DNA of 64,000 nucleotides from Streptomyces sp. NBC_01244. GTDB lineage: Bacteria; Actinomycetota; Actinomycetes; Streptomycetales; Streptomycetaceae. How positions within the stretch are numbered: the first letter of the stretch is position 1; every line of letters begins with the position of its first letter. The DNA is taken from NCBI RefSeq assembly GCF_035987325.1, contig NZ_CP108488.1, positions 62,001 through 126,000 of the forward strand, written 5' to 3'. Shown piece after piece: positions 18,601 to 28,253 of the stretch. Made by a program: the position numbers and the translations under genes. The notes beneath the pieces were generated by a model. It was not told the origin of the DNA, did not search any database, and worked only from the letters and a program-made list of their open reading frames with translations.

Positions 18601-18667
18601 CGGGATTGGGCGATATCTTCGTCACCAAGGTTCTACACGCCAACTCATTCTGCCTATGGGGGACTTG

Positions 18668-19129
18668 ATGCCGGATCCGGCGGCTGTACTGGCGATGACC
18701 GCGGCGACGACGATGGTTGCGGCGATGGGGACCAGCGCTTGGCAGGCCATGAAGGCCGGGGTTGCAAGCATTGTTCGGCGGACCGGTGGCGCCGAGTCGG
18801 GGCCTGAGTCCGGTGCCGGCATCGAGGTGCGGCTGGAGCGCAGCGCGGCGCGGATCGCGAATGCCGCTGACCCGGAGGAGGTGCGGCAGGCGCAGATCGT
18901 CCGGTGGCGGGAGGACCTCGAGGATTTGATGCAAGAGCATCCTGACGCGGCGGCCGAGCTGCGGACTCTCGTGGAGGCGATCCGGCAGCAGCTTCCGCCG
19001 GTCCAGCAGCAGTGGGTCCAGCGCATCGAGGCGCGCGACGGCGGGTTCGCCGTCGGGGCGCAGGGGCCGGGCAGCAGGGTCATCGTCCACCACGACCGGG
19101 ACACACCGCCCACCGGGGAGGGCCGTTGA
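18668..19129 (+). CDS. Small partner protein of NTPase locus 1 (hydrophobic N-terminus, helical, C-terminal glycine/beta motif)
   Basis: The product has 153 residues. Residues 4-30 are hydrophobic and alanine-rich (AAVLAMTAATTMVAAMG) and may insert in or contact the membrane. A charged helical middle follows (IVRWREDLEDLMQEHPDAAA). The C-terminus carries GAQGPGSRVIVHHD, a short glycine-flanked beta-prone motif echoed in the partner of locus 2 (GPDSEVVQVGG). The ATG is preceded by GGGGGA. The stop overlaps the TTG start of the large NTPase gene by four bases, so the two are translationally coupled and probably act together. No family was recognised; an adaptor or membrane effector role is inferred from context. 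Confidence 0.75.
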   Translation: MPDPAAVLAMTAATTMVAAMGTSAWQAMKAGVASIVRRTGGAESGPESGAGIEVRLERSAARIANAADPEEVRQAQIVRWREDLEDLMQEHPDAAAELRTLVEAIRQQLPPVQQQWVQRIEARDGGFAVGAQGPGSRVIVHHDRDTPPTGEGR

Positions 19130-22100
19130 GCCCTGCCCAGCAGCAGACCGTGCAGGCGGTCAACGGCTTCGCCTACGGCTGCATAGGCGCGGACATCCAC
19201 GTCTTCGGCGACGGCGTGCCGCTGTACGTCCTTCAGCGATGGCGCCCCGAGGTCCGGCCTGACGCGTCCTGGCTGCTGGATTTGCCCAGCCGCATGCTCC
19301 ATTCGCGGTTCGAGGTCGTCGCCTTCACCGGGCGCGAGAAGGAACTGGCCGACCTGCGCCACTGGCGCGATCACGGTCCACGGCTCTCGGTCCAGTGGCT
19401 GCACGCGCCGGGCGGCCAGGGCAAGAGCCGACTGGCCGCACAGTTCGCGAAGGAGTCGGAGGCCGCCGGTTGGACCGCGGCAACGGCCGCACGCGGCCCA
19501 GGTGTCGCCCACCCGCCGCCTGGAAGCCAGGACCTGCGCACCGACACCCGTGCCGGTGTGCTTCTGGTCGTCGACTATGCCGACCGGTGGCCGGTGGCCG
19601 ACCTGACATGGCTGCTCAGCAACTCGATCCTGCACCGGGCCACGGATCAGGCGCGCGTGCTACTGCTGGCCCGTGGCCGAGATGCCTGGCCCGCTGTACG
19701 CGCATCCATCGCCGACCTCCAGGCCGATGCCTCGACACGTGCCCTGCCGCCCCTGGACGATGGCGACGGCCGGGTCGGCGACAGCGAGCGCCACGGCATG
19801 TTCCTCGCCGCGCGCGATGCCTTCGCCGCCCTCTACAGCGTGCCCGCGTACGCCATTGAGCTCCCCGAAGGACTGAGCGGACCGGACTTCGGGTTGATAC
19901 TCGCGGTACACATGGCCGCACTGGTGGCCGTGGACCGCCACGCCCATGCCGCCACCGCGGCCATGGCGCCGGATATGGCCGGCCTGACCGCCTACCTGCT
20001 GGACCGGGAACGCCGGCACTGGCACACGCTGCACGAGACCGGGGCGCTCGGTAGCACCAGGGAGGAGATCTCCCGCGCCGCCTTCGTGGCGGCGCTCACC
20101 GGACCGCTCCCCTACCGGGAGGCGAAGGCAGCGCTCAAGACGGCCGCACTCGATGCCGATGCGGACCGCCTGCTCACCGACCACGCCTACTGCTACCCAC
20201 CCGGCGCCTCCGGCACCGTCCTGGAACCTCTCTACCCCGATCGCCTCGCCGAGGACTTCCTGGCGCTCTCCCTTCCGGGCCACCACCTCCCCGACCACGC
20301 CGCCGATCCCTGGGCCGTCGGCATCCCCGAACTCCTGCTGCCTGCGGCCGAGTCCGCCGGCTCCGAAAACGGTGTCGGCCGGGACGGAGACAGCCGCAAC
20401 GGTCTGCCGTCCTACGCCCCCCGGGCCCTCGTCTTCCTCACTGCCGCCAGCCGCCGCTGGCCCCATCTGCTCGCCACGTTGGAAAACCTCGACGCGCGCC
20501 TGCCAAACGACGTCGGCAGCTACGACGAGCTCGCCGCGGCCGCGGCCGACCTCACCGAACGCCTCGCCCCGCCCCGGCTGTCGGCGACCACCGACCCCGC
20601 CGAACGCGCCCGGATCCACCACAAGCTGGGGCAGCGACTCGAACAGGCAGACCGGGCCGAGAAGGCCGCTCCCGCATTCGCGGAGGCCACGCGGCTGTAT
20701 CGCGAGCTGGCCGCCTCGGCCCCTCAGGCTTTCGAAGCCGCCTTCGCCGAGTCGTCGTTCAAACTGGCCGTGGCGCTGGTGTTCGCGGACCTGAAACCCT
20801 GGACACGGAAGCCTCACGAGAACCTCACGGCCGACGCGGAACGGCTCGATCAGGCAGCGGCAGCGTTCCGGGACGCCACTGAGGTATACCGCCGACTGGC
20901 AGCGGAGAACCCTGCCGAGCACCGAGATGACCTGGTCGCGGCGCTGACTGTGGCCACCTTCCTCGTGCCGCGGCTGGGACCGTCCGACCTGGCGATGGCC
21001 ACGGCGCTGGAGGTGGTCGACATGGTCCGCCACCTGGCGGACGAGGAGCCCGACGAATGGGCTCACCAGCTGCCCTATGCGCTGGTGGCCTCTGCCGTAG
21101 CCCTGGCCGGAGCGCACCCCGAGCAGGCAAGGGCTCTGGCCGATGAGGCGGTCGGCATCGCCCGCCGGATGGCTCACGAGGACCCGGAGAAACACATAGA
21201 GCACTTGGTCTTCGCGCTCTCCACCCAGGGGTCGGTGCTGCTGAGGCTGGAGCGGGCCGAGGAAGCCATCGACGCGCTCAGCGAGGCCGCGGAGCTCAGC
21301 GGCCGAGGACCACAAGCGGGCCGGCACAAGGATCCCTGGTACGAGGTCATGGCCCACGCGATCAGCTTCGTGTGGATGCAGGAACGGGCCACCGGTGCGA
21401 CGACGGGGCGCGGCACGGCGGTGGAAGTGCTGAGCCGACTGGCCCTCGGCGACACCTCCGGTCGCGGACCCGCGCTGCTGACAGCCCTGACCGGCCTCTA
21501 CGGCATGCTCGATGCCTCTGCAGGTTCGGAGGACGTGCTCACCGTGCATCGCGCCATCATCCACCTCCTCAGAACGTCGGACGAGATCTCGTACGCAGGG
21601 GACGACACCATAGGACGGTCCGACGTCCTCGGTGTGCTGGTCGAAGCGAGCGTCCTCCTGGCCAGGACGGGTCAGTGGGACGAAGCCTTGGCCTACCTGG
21701 ACGAAGCGGCCCGGGAAATATGGGTGGAGGGAGATCACCCCCTCGCAGCGAGCTTGGGAGGCGCGCTCATCACCATGACCGCCATGCTCGCCGACCTCGA
21801 TCCGCGCGAGGACGGTGATCCCTACCGCCGACTGGCCCGGCCTCAGGCTGTGCGTGTGCTGGAGCGGACAGCCGAGACCTATCGCCACCTTGCGCAGGAC
21901 GACCCCGCCGGGCACGAACTCGGCCTCGCCGTCACGGCGAAGATCCTGTCCGAGGCGCTGTGGAACCTGGAACGGCGGCAGGAAGCCGTGGACATCGGCC
22001 GGGAGGCGGTCCGAACCTGGCGTCGCTGCGCTGCCCGGGACAGTGCCGCCGACCACCGCGACCAACTCGCCCTCGCCCTGCGCCGCCTCGCGGCCAAGCT

Positions 22101-22965
22101 GACGGACACCGGCCAAGCGGAACAGGCGACCACCGCAGCGCGAGAGGCCGCCGCCCTCTGGCGCGCTCTGTTCCGCGAATCGCCGTCCCGCCACTACCCG
22201 GGCGGCGTCGCCGCAGCCCTCTACCTCGTCGCGCTGAACCTGCGTCGGCTCCGCCCGGCCGAGGCCCTGTCCGCCGCAGAGGAATCCGCCGTCCTCCTCA
22301 CGCGCTTTCCTGCCGACGACCCCGCCGAGCAGCACTCCGTCCTCGCCACGGTCAACAGCCTCATCGCCGAGATCCGATCTGCTGAAAGGCCCGGCATCTA
22401 CAACCGAGTATCCGACGAAAGGGCCCAAGAGCACTGGGCAGAGCCGATGGCGAGGGCGATCCAACAAGACGGCTGGCTCCTGCTTCCCAAGCCGAACTGG
22501 GAACCCAGCGCGCCGACGGACAGCCTGCCCACCGATGCGATGGTCGGCGGCTGGCAACTCGACGAAGAGGGGAGAGCCGGGCCGTTCATACCGAATCCCC
22601 ACTACATACCTGACGACAAGTCAACGCCTACCGACCCGATGCACGAACTACTGTGCCTGGTCGCATCCGGCCAAGGAGAAGGTATCGGCGATCAGCTCTT
22701 GTCAACGCTCCGGAACACCGTTGTGGAGCTCGCATGCGAGGGGCCCGATCGCCTCATGGTAGGGCCATCGCCAGACGGAGTGCCGTGCGTGGCGGTTGTC
22801 ACTGCCGCGATACACAAGCGCCGGCTGGCCGGGGTTCACTGGGTATCGGTACTGGGAAGCATGCTGCCCGAAATCGTTCCCACCGGTCTGGACATGCTGA
22901 TCAACCCAGGAGACCCTGCGCAGATCCGCCTCCTGACTGACGCATTACGGGAAAGCGATTCTTGA
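19126..22965 (+). CDS. Large STAND-like P-loop NTPase with TPR region and SseB-like C-terminal domain (locus 1)
   Basis: The product has 1,279 residues. A short N-terminal motif (GADIHVFGDG, near residue 20) leads to a P-loop domain with Walker A APGGQGKSRLA (about 94-104), Walker B VLLVVDYADRW (145-155) and a sensor strand ARVLLLARG. A family block follows (LAVHMAALVAV; DHAYCYPPG near 355; VLEPLYPDRLAEDF near 366). Residues about 500-1080 are divergent TPR-like helical repeats. The last 110 residues resemble SseB domains (MHELLCLVASGQGEG, then GLDMLINPGDP). The TTG start is unusual, but it overlaps the upstream stop (TTGA) and follows GGGGAGGG. The design fits an NLR-like sensor: N-terminal signalling motif, NTPase switch and repeat sensor. 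The protein at 35017-38583 is a paralogue. Confidence 0.85.
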   Translation: MSPAQQQTVQAVNGFAYGCIGADIHVFGDGVPLYVLQRWRPEVRPDASWLLDLPSRMLHSRFEVVAFTGREKELADLRHWRDHGPRLSVQWLHAPGGQGKSRLAAQFAKESEAAGWTAATAARGPGVAHPPPGSQDLRTDTRAGVLLVVDYADRWPVADLTWLLSNSILHRATDQARVLLLARGRDAWPAVRASIADLQADASTRALPPLDDGDGRVGDSERHGMFLAARDAFAALYSVPAYAIELPEGLSGPDFGLILAVHMAALVAVDRHAHAATAAMAPDMAGLTAYLLDRERRHWHTLHETGALGSTREEISRAAFVAALTGPLPYREAKAALKTAALDADADRLLTDHAYCYPPGASGTVLEPLYPDRLAEDFLALSLPGHHLPDHAADPWAVGIPELLLPAAESAGSENGVGRDGDSRNGLPSYAPRALVFLTAASRRWPHLLATLENLDARLPNDVGSYDELAAAAADLTERLAPPRLSATTDPAERARIHHKLGQRLEQADRAEKAAPAFAEATRLYRELAASAPQAFEAAFAESSFKLAVALVFADLKPWTRKPHENLTADAERLDQAAAAFRDATEVYRRLAAENPAEHRDDLVAALTVATFLVPRLGPSDLAMATALEVVDMVRHLADEEPDEWAHQLPYALVASAVALAGAHPEQARALADEAVGIARRMAHEDPEKHIEHLVFALSTQGSVLLRLERAEEAIDALSEAAELSGRGPQAGRHKDPWYEVMAHAISFVWMQERATGATTGRGTAVEVLSRLALGDTSGRGPALLTALTGLYGMLDASAGSEDVLTVHRAIIHLLRTSDEISYAGDDTIGRSDVLGVLVEASVLLARTGQWDEALAYLDEAAREIWVEGDHPLAASLGGALITMTAMLADLDPREDGDPYRRLARPQAVRVLERTAETYRHLAQDDPAGHELGLAVTAKILSEALWNLERRQEAVDIGREAVRTWRRCAARDSAADHRDQLALALRRLAAKLTDTGQAEQATTAAREAAALWRALFRESPSRHYPGGVAAALYLVALNLRRLRPAEALSAAEESAVLLTRFPADDPAEQHSVLATVNSLIAEIRSAERPGIYNRVSDERAQEHWAEPMARAIQQDGWLLLPKPNWEPSAPTDSLPTDAMVGGWQLDEEGRAGPFIPNPHYIPDDKSTPTDPMHELLCLVASGQGEGIGDQLLSTLRNTVVELACEGPDRLMVGPSPDGVPCVAVVTAAIHKRRLAGVHWVSVLGSMLPEIVPTGLDMLINPGDPAQIRLLTDALRESDS

Positions 22966-23383
22966 CTGCGGCCGGGTCAGGCGGCCTGGCCGAGACCGGC
23001 GGCGGCCAGGCCCTGCTCAGGCTGCGAGGGAGACCGCCTTGGGCACGGAGACGTCTTCAGGACATCTCCCGGACGAAACCCTCCAGCGGCAATCATCTGG
23101 CGTGACAAGCCCCCGGAGTCCGACGTGTCGGGCACATACCACCCGGGGCTGACATTCAGGAGGCATCAGGAACCGGTTTCCGCCGCGTTCAGCACACCGC
23201 CCGGAGCCTGATGACCGACTCCCCTACGCCCCCAGCCCCGCCGCACTACGTGAGCGGCCGCCCCGCCATCGTCGTCCGGCGCCTCGGACGTTGTCCGGAT
23301 CACACCCGCTCGGTGACCAGGAACCTCACCGGCCCACCAGGCTTGCCCTCGTACGGACGGCACCAAGGGGTGGGGACACGAGC
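22966..23383. other. Intergenic region between NTPase locus 1 and the GHKL gene
   Basis: It contains a strong hairpin just after the NTPase stop and otherwise no gene. Its length and the hairpin suggest that the GHKL gene has its own promoter, although no clear promoter boxes were identified. Confidence 0.5.
22983..23012 (+). terminator. Hairpin after the NTPase/TPR gene
   Basis: GGCCTGGCCG and CGGCCAGGCC form a perfect 10-bp stem around a 10-base loop, beginning 17 bases after the stop codon. No U-tract follows, as is usual for actinomycete terminator hairpins. Confidence 0.65.
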
Positions 23384-26300
23384 ATGGGCGACGACGCTCT
23401 CATGGGCGCGGTACGCGCACTTCTGAAGGATGCGCGCGCGCATACGGAGGCGGAGGTGTCGACCGTTCAGGAAGCGGACCGCGCCATTCGTCTCCTCGAC
23501 GAGGGGCTGCGGGGAGGTCTCGGCGTACACCTCCAGATGGCGGAAGGCGCGCAGGAAGGCGCGGAGACGCTGTCGACCAACCCCCTGCAGTTCCTCTCCG
23601 AGTTCGTGCAGAACGCCGACGACGCCGGAGCCCGGCAGCTGCGGTTCCTGCGCCACCCGGACGCGCTGCTGGTCGCGCACGACGGTGGCGGGCTGCGCCT
23701 GGGCGACGTCCTCCTGCTCAGCCAGCCCTGGCTCAGCGGCAAGAAGACCGACGCCAGGAGCACCGGGCGCTTCGGCATCGGACTGTCCACGCTCCGGGCC
23801 CTGTCCACGACCTGGGAAGCCCACTGTCACCCCTTCCACGTGCGCTTCGTGGACCTGACGCTCGAGCCCGTCCCGGCGCCGGAACTGCCCGTGGAGATCG
23901 CCGGCCCCGGTTGGACCGTCTTCCGCATCCCTCTGGAGCCCGGGGTGCTGCCTCCCGAGGAGCTTCTGCAGTGGTTCGAGAGCTGGAGCGACGCCTCCCT
24001 CCTCTTCCTGCGCAGCATCGAACGCATCGAGGTGAAGGCGGGCGGCAGCGCCACCGTACTGGCGCTGTCCTGGGAGGACGTGACAACGCAGCGGTTCCCG
24101 GTGGACGGCGCCGAGCACGAGGTAAAGGTGCAGCACGCCCGGACGGCCGACGGGGCCCTGTGGCGCGTGTACACGGTGGAGGTACCGCCCCGCCCCGACT
24201 GGGTACGCCATCACAAGGCACTCGGAGCGACCGTGCCCGTGGGGGTCGCACTCCCCCTCGGCCCGCAGGCGCGGGGCCCGCGTGCGCAGGGCAGTGTCCA
24301 CGCGGGCCTGCCCGTGGCCCCGCTGGGCGTGGCCGCCCGCGTCCACGCCCAGTTCGACCCCGTGGCCAGCCGCGAGGGCTTCGCCGGCAGCCGCCTCAAC
24401 GCACAGCTGGTCCCTGTCGTAGCCGACCTCTGGGCGGCAGGGGTCCGGGACGTCCTGGAGCGGGTGGATCCCACCGCATGGCACCTGGTCCCCCTGCCCC
24501 CGCCGACGGGCTCCGCGCCGCCGGAACGGATCCAGGACCGGAGCCAGGACCGGATCGAGGACCGGGTCCAGGGCCGGATCGAGGAACGGATCCTGGCCGA
24601 GCTGCTCGCCCGGGCCCGTCGGTCGCTCGCCGCCGAACTCACCCTGACGGTCCCCGAGACCGGGCGGAGCGCGCCGCTGGCCGACTTCGCGGCCGAGGAA
24701 ACCGCCCTGGCGGGGGTACTCGCCGACGCGGACGTCGCGCGGCTGGGCGGGGTCCCGTACTCCTTCCCCGCCGCCGCCCGTGACGGCGGCGGCCGCTGGC
24801 GGCAGGTCCTCGCGGACTGGCGGGTCTCGGGAGCGGACCTGATCCCGGAGGTACGGGTCGTCGACGCGCTCGGCCTCTTCGCCGAGGAACAGCAGACCCC
24901 CGAACAGCTCGTCCGCCTCAGCGCGGTCGCCCTCGACTCCGGCCTCGGGTTCCAGCTCTCCCTGCACCCCTGCGTGGTCACCGCCGACGGGCTCCGGCTG
25001 CAGCCGCGGGGCAAGAAGAACGCCTTCGCGATCGCAGGGGCCGCCGGGCCGCTGGACGTCCTCGGCATCGTCCTGGATCTCCATCCCGCCTACGAGGACG
25101 ACGGCCTCGGGGCGAAGCGGGTCGTCGAATGGCTGAAGAGCCGTGGCTGCCTGGTGAGCCGCGACGACACGGCAGCCCTGCTGAGGATCGCCTCCGGCTT
25201 CGGCGAAGCCGGCGGGCGCCTCTCCGAAGCCGGCGAGCCGACGTCGGCCGAGCGGCTCGTCGCCCTGCAGCGCGCCCTGGCCGGGACGCCCAAGACGGTG
25301 CGCGATCCTCTCGGTCCGGGCATCGGCCGCGCCGTCGTCCTCGAGGGCATCTCCTACGATGCCGAAGGCGCCGAGCAGTCCCGTCGGGTGCGGCCCCACC
25401 ACGCGTATCTCCCCCAGGCGTTGCAGAGCACCGACGGAGACCGGTTCGCGACGGCCGCCCGCCGGACTCCCGGCCTCGTATGGGTGCACCGGTCCTACGC
25501 GCGCTCGCTGCTGTCCGCCGGCGAGGCCGGCGGTCTGAGCAGGACGGCCTTCCTGCGGCTGCTGGGCGCGGCGGACACTCCTCGCCTGACCCCCGTGAAA
25601 CCGGAGCACCACTACGCGTACACCAAGGTGTACTCAGGAGACACCCGCCTCGGGCTGAAGCGCGACTGCATGTGGTTCGTCAAGGGCCGATGGACGCAGA
25701 TGTACCGTGCGGGTGCCGGCTTCACGCTCGACGACCTGGTCAGCGAGGACCTCCTCGCCGTGGTCGCGCACATCGTCGCCGAGAAGGAACAGAAGGAACG
25801 CCGTCGCCGCACGGCGGCCCTCCTGCGCACCCTCGCCGGACCACTGACCAGTGAGGACCAGGCCAAGGTCCGTATGGCCCATGGCTATCAGCGGTGGAAC
25901 GACAAGGGGCAGACGGCAGCCCTGTGGGTGTGGCGGCTCCGGGACACCGCCTGGCTGGAGAACAGCCGGGGCGAGCTGTGTCCACCCGCCGAACTCACCC
26001 TGCGTACGCCGGACACGGAAGCCCTCTACGGACAGGAGGACCCCAACTACCTGCACCCCGAGATCCAACGGGCCCTGGCCACGAGGCAGGACGTCCTCAC
26101 CGAACTCGGGGTCTCCGGTGACCCCGACGTACCGCGTCTGGCACAGCGGCTGCGCGAGCTCCGCAAACGCTGCGAGGACGCCGCCGAGGTACCGGAGGGC
26201 CTGCAGGCGGAGGCACTTCTGGTCTACCGAGCCCTGGCCCGGCGTCTGACGCACCGCTCCGCCGACACGTCACAGGCAGCGGTGGAGGAGAAGGTCCGCC

Positions 26301-28090
26301 ACGAGTTCCGGGGCGAGGACCTCGTACTGACCGACCGGGGCTGGAAGAAGTCCCGCGAGTGCTTCCGCGGGCCGGCGATCCTCCGTGGGTTCCGCGCCTT
26401 CGCCCTGACCGGCGAGGACCTGGATCCGGTGTGGCGGGTCCTGTACATGGCCGAGCCCGGGGCGGGCGAGCTGGTCGACGTTCTGAGGGAGATCGCCGGA
26501 TCCGGTGACGCGCCCGATGCGGACGGCCAGCAGGTCATGCTCTACGCCCTGCGCCGCCTACGGGACCTGCTGTCCGGTGCTCACCGGCCCGTGGACCCGG
26601 GATTGCGGAGCAAGCTGCGCGGTCTGCCGCTGTGGACCACGGCCGGCTGGGTGAGGAGGACCAAGGGCCGGCAGGTGTTCGCGGTGACCGACCCCGCGGT
26701 CGAACGGTCCCTGGGAAATCGCCTTCCGCTGTGGAAGCCGGGAGGAAACGTCCTCCAGTTCACCGCCCTCCTCGGGCTGCTGCACGTCACGCCCCTGGAG
26801 GTGGCGAACGCCGAGGTCCCGGGCACCGCCGGCGCCGGGGACCTGTCCGCAGGGGACCTGTCCGCGGAGGGCCTGCCCAGCGAGGGCGGGCCCGCCGATG
26901 CCACCCTCACCGAGGACTTCCGCAGCGGAGTGGTCGCCCTGCAGGACCTCCTCGTACGCGACGAGCCGGAAACCGCGGAAGCCTTCACCGGGTGGAACTG
27001 GCTGGCGGGCCTGGACGTACGGCTGCGCCCCGGCCTGACGATCCGCCTCGAGCCGGGCGGCAGCCACGGAACCGTCGAGTTCTCCGCCGACGCACACATC
27101 GACCGCGATCGCGGCACCCTGTTCCTGGCACACCCCGAGGCGCTGCGCACCAAGCCGGGGGCGGGAGCGGCCATCGCCGCCCACTTCGCGGGACAACGCT
27201 CCCGCGTGGGTCACGCCTGGCGCGACATCTGGGAGGAAGGCCTGGTGGAGTCGAATCCCGGGACCGCACTCGTCTCCGCCGAGCAGCGGGACCGCGAGGA
27301 ACGGCAACGCCTGGCCGAACAACTCCACCGGCGGGCACAGCAGATTCCCCCCGTCCCTGCTTCGCGGCCGGGTCCCAAGCCCCCCGAGCAGCGCGCCGCG
27401 GCGGCCGGGCCCCTCTCCCCCGCTGTCTTCCCGCCTGCGCCTACGACTCCCTCTCCGACTCCCTCTCCGGCGGCCGGTCCGCAGCAGCAGGCCGCCGCCC
27501 GCACTCTGGTGGACGGGGCCGTGTTCGAAGCCCTGCCCCGCAAGGTCGTCGTCCGGGACGGCACACCGCCGCGCCCCGGCATCGCCCCTCCCCCTCCGCA
27601 CGGTTCACCGCGCGAAGCACCGTACGGAATCCCGCTCCCCCGCCCCAGGGCGGGCGGAGCCCCACTCCACAACCAGGCTCCTCCCCGCGCCTACGCCGAC
27701 CACGACAAGGAGGAACTGACCCTCAGGGCCCTCGGCCGGATCCTGCAGGAGCAGGGCCTCACGCTGGAGGAACAGCGGGGCGTCTCGGGACTGGGAACCG
27801 ACGCGGTCGATTCGGCCGGGCGCTACTACGAGATCAAGGCCCACGGACAGGCAGTGCCGGGCGAGCTGTCCCTGACCCGGGCGGAGTTCGTACGGGCCTG
27901 GTCGGAGGGCACGAACTACACCCTCGTCATCGCCTCGCACCTGGCGGAGGGCGCAGGCACCCCTACCCTCCGCCTGGTGAACGACCCCGTCCACCGCTTC
28001 GCGGTCGAGCCGACGACGGACGTCAAGCTCAAGGGCGTACGGAACCCGGCGGTGGAATGCACCGTGTACGACTGGCCTGAGGAAGCTTAA
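23384..28090 (+). CDS. Giant GHKL (Hsp90/sacsin-type) ATPase with C-terminal DUF3883-like domain
   Basis: The product has 1,568 residues. The N-terminal GHKL ATPase domain shows the N box EFVQNADDAGA (73-83), the G1 box DGGG (about 100-103) and the G2-type STGRFGIGLSTL (126-137), as in sacsin and the plant NO VEIN proteins. A long unassigned middle contains a charged repetitive helix (QDRIEDRVQGRIEERI near 385). A proline-rich linker (about 1330-1430) leads to the final 130 residues, which resemble DUF3883: ELTLRALGRILQEQGLTLEE, GTDAVDSAGRYYEIKAHG, then a strand with YTLVIASHL. DUF3883 has nuclease-like topology and is linked to defence genes. ATG 23384 follows GGTGGGGA; an in-frame ATG six codons later is an alternative. 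Confidence 0.85.
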   Translation: MGDDALMGAVRALLKDARAHTEAEVSTVQEADRAIRLLDEGLRGGLGVHLQMAEGAQEGAETLSTNPLQFLSEFVQNADDAGARQLRFLRHPDALLVAHDGGGLRLGDVLLLSQPWLSGKKTDARSTGRFGIGLSTLRALSTTWEAHCHPFHVRFVDLTLEPVPAPELPVEIAGPGWTVFRIPLEPGVLPPEELLQWFESWSDASLLFLRSIERIEVKAGGSATVLALSWEDVTTQRFPVDGAEHEVKVQHARTADGALWRVYTVEVPPRPDWVRHHKALGATVPVGVALPLGPQARGPRAQGSVHAGLPVAPLGVAARVHAQFDPVASREGFAGSRLNAQLVPVVADLWAAGVRDVLERVDPTAWHLVPLPPPTGSAPPERIQDRSQDRIEDRVQGRIEERILAELLARARRSLAAELTLTVPETGRSAPLADFAAEETALAGVLADADVARLGGVPYSFPAAARDGGGRWRQVLADWRVSGADLIPEVRVVDALGLFAEEQQTPEQLVRLSAVALDSGLGFQLSLHPCVVTADGLRLQPRGKKNAFAIAGAAGPLDVLGIVLDLHPAYEDDGLGAKRVVEWLKSRGCLVSRDDTAALLRIASGFGEAGGRLSEAGEPTSAERLVALQRALAGTPKTVRDPLGPGIGRAVVLEGISYDAEGAEQSRRVRPHHAYLPQALQSTDGDRFATAARRTPGLVWVHRSYARSLLSAGEAGGLSRTAFLRLLGAADTPRLTPVKPEHHYAYTKVYSGDTRLGLKRDCMWFVKGRWTQMYRAGAGFTLDDLVSEDLLAVVAHIVAEKEQKERRRRTAALLRTLAGPLTSEDQAKVRMAHGYQRWNDKGQTAALWVWRLRDTAWLENSRGELCPPAELTLRTPDTEALYGQEDPNYLHPEIQRALATRQDVLTELGVSGDPDVPRLAQRLRELRKRCEDAAEVPEGLQAEALLVYRALARRLTHRSADTSQAAVEEKVRHEFRGEDLVLTDRGWKKSRECFRGPAILRGFRAFALTGEDLDPVWRVLYMAEPGAGELVDVLREIAGSGDAPDADGQQVMLYALRRLRDLLSGAHRPVDPGLRSKLRGLPLWTTAGWVRRTKGRQVFAVTDPAVERSLGNRLPLWKPGGNVLQFTALLGLLHVTPLEVANAEVPGTAGAGDLSAGDLSAEGLPSEGGPADATLTEDFRSGVVALQDLLVRDEPETAEAFTGWNWLAGLDVRLRPGLTIRLEPGGSHGTVEFSADAHIDRDRGTLFLAHPEALRTKPGAGAAIAAHFAGQRSRVGHAWRDIWEEGLVESNPGTALVSAEQRDREERQRLAEQLHRRAQQIPPVPASRPGPKPPEQRAAAAGPLSPAVFPPAPTTPSPTPSPAAGPQQQAAARTLVDGAVFEALPRKVVVRDGTPPRPGIAPPPPHGSPREAPYGIPLPRPRAGGAPLHNQAPPRAYADHDKEELTLRALGRILQEQGLTLEEQRGVSGLGTDAVDSAGRYYEIKAHGQAVPGELSLTRAEFVRAWSEGTNYTLVIASHLAEGAGTPTLRLVNDPVHRFAVEPTTDVKLKGVRNPAVECTVYDWPEEA

Positions 28091-28253
28091 TCACGTCCCT
28101 TGGAAGGCAGAGTGCGAGTTGGAATGCGGGTTGAACAGCACCTCTGGAGGGGGCGTCATGGAATTGATACGGCTTCAGCCGAATGGATTCGAGGCACTGT
28201 CGCTTCGATCGTGGTCGAGTGGAACACTCCCCGTGGCGACAGGCACACCGCAC

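Noticed and set aside
19660..22602. A 980-residue minus-strand open frame opposite the locus 1 NTPase gene
   Set aside because: It is a high-GC shadow: glycine/arginine-rich, no domains, and it lies exactly opposite a gene with clear motifs.
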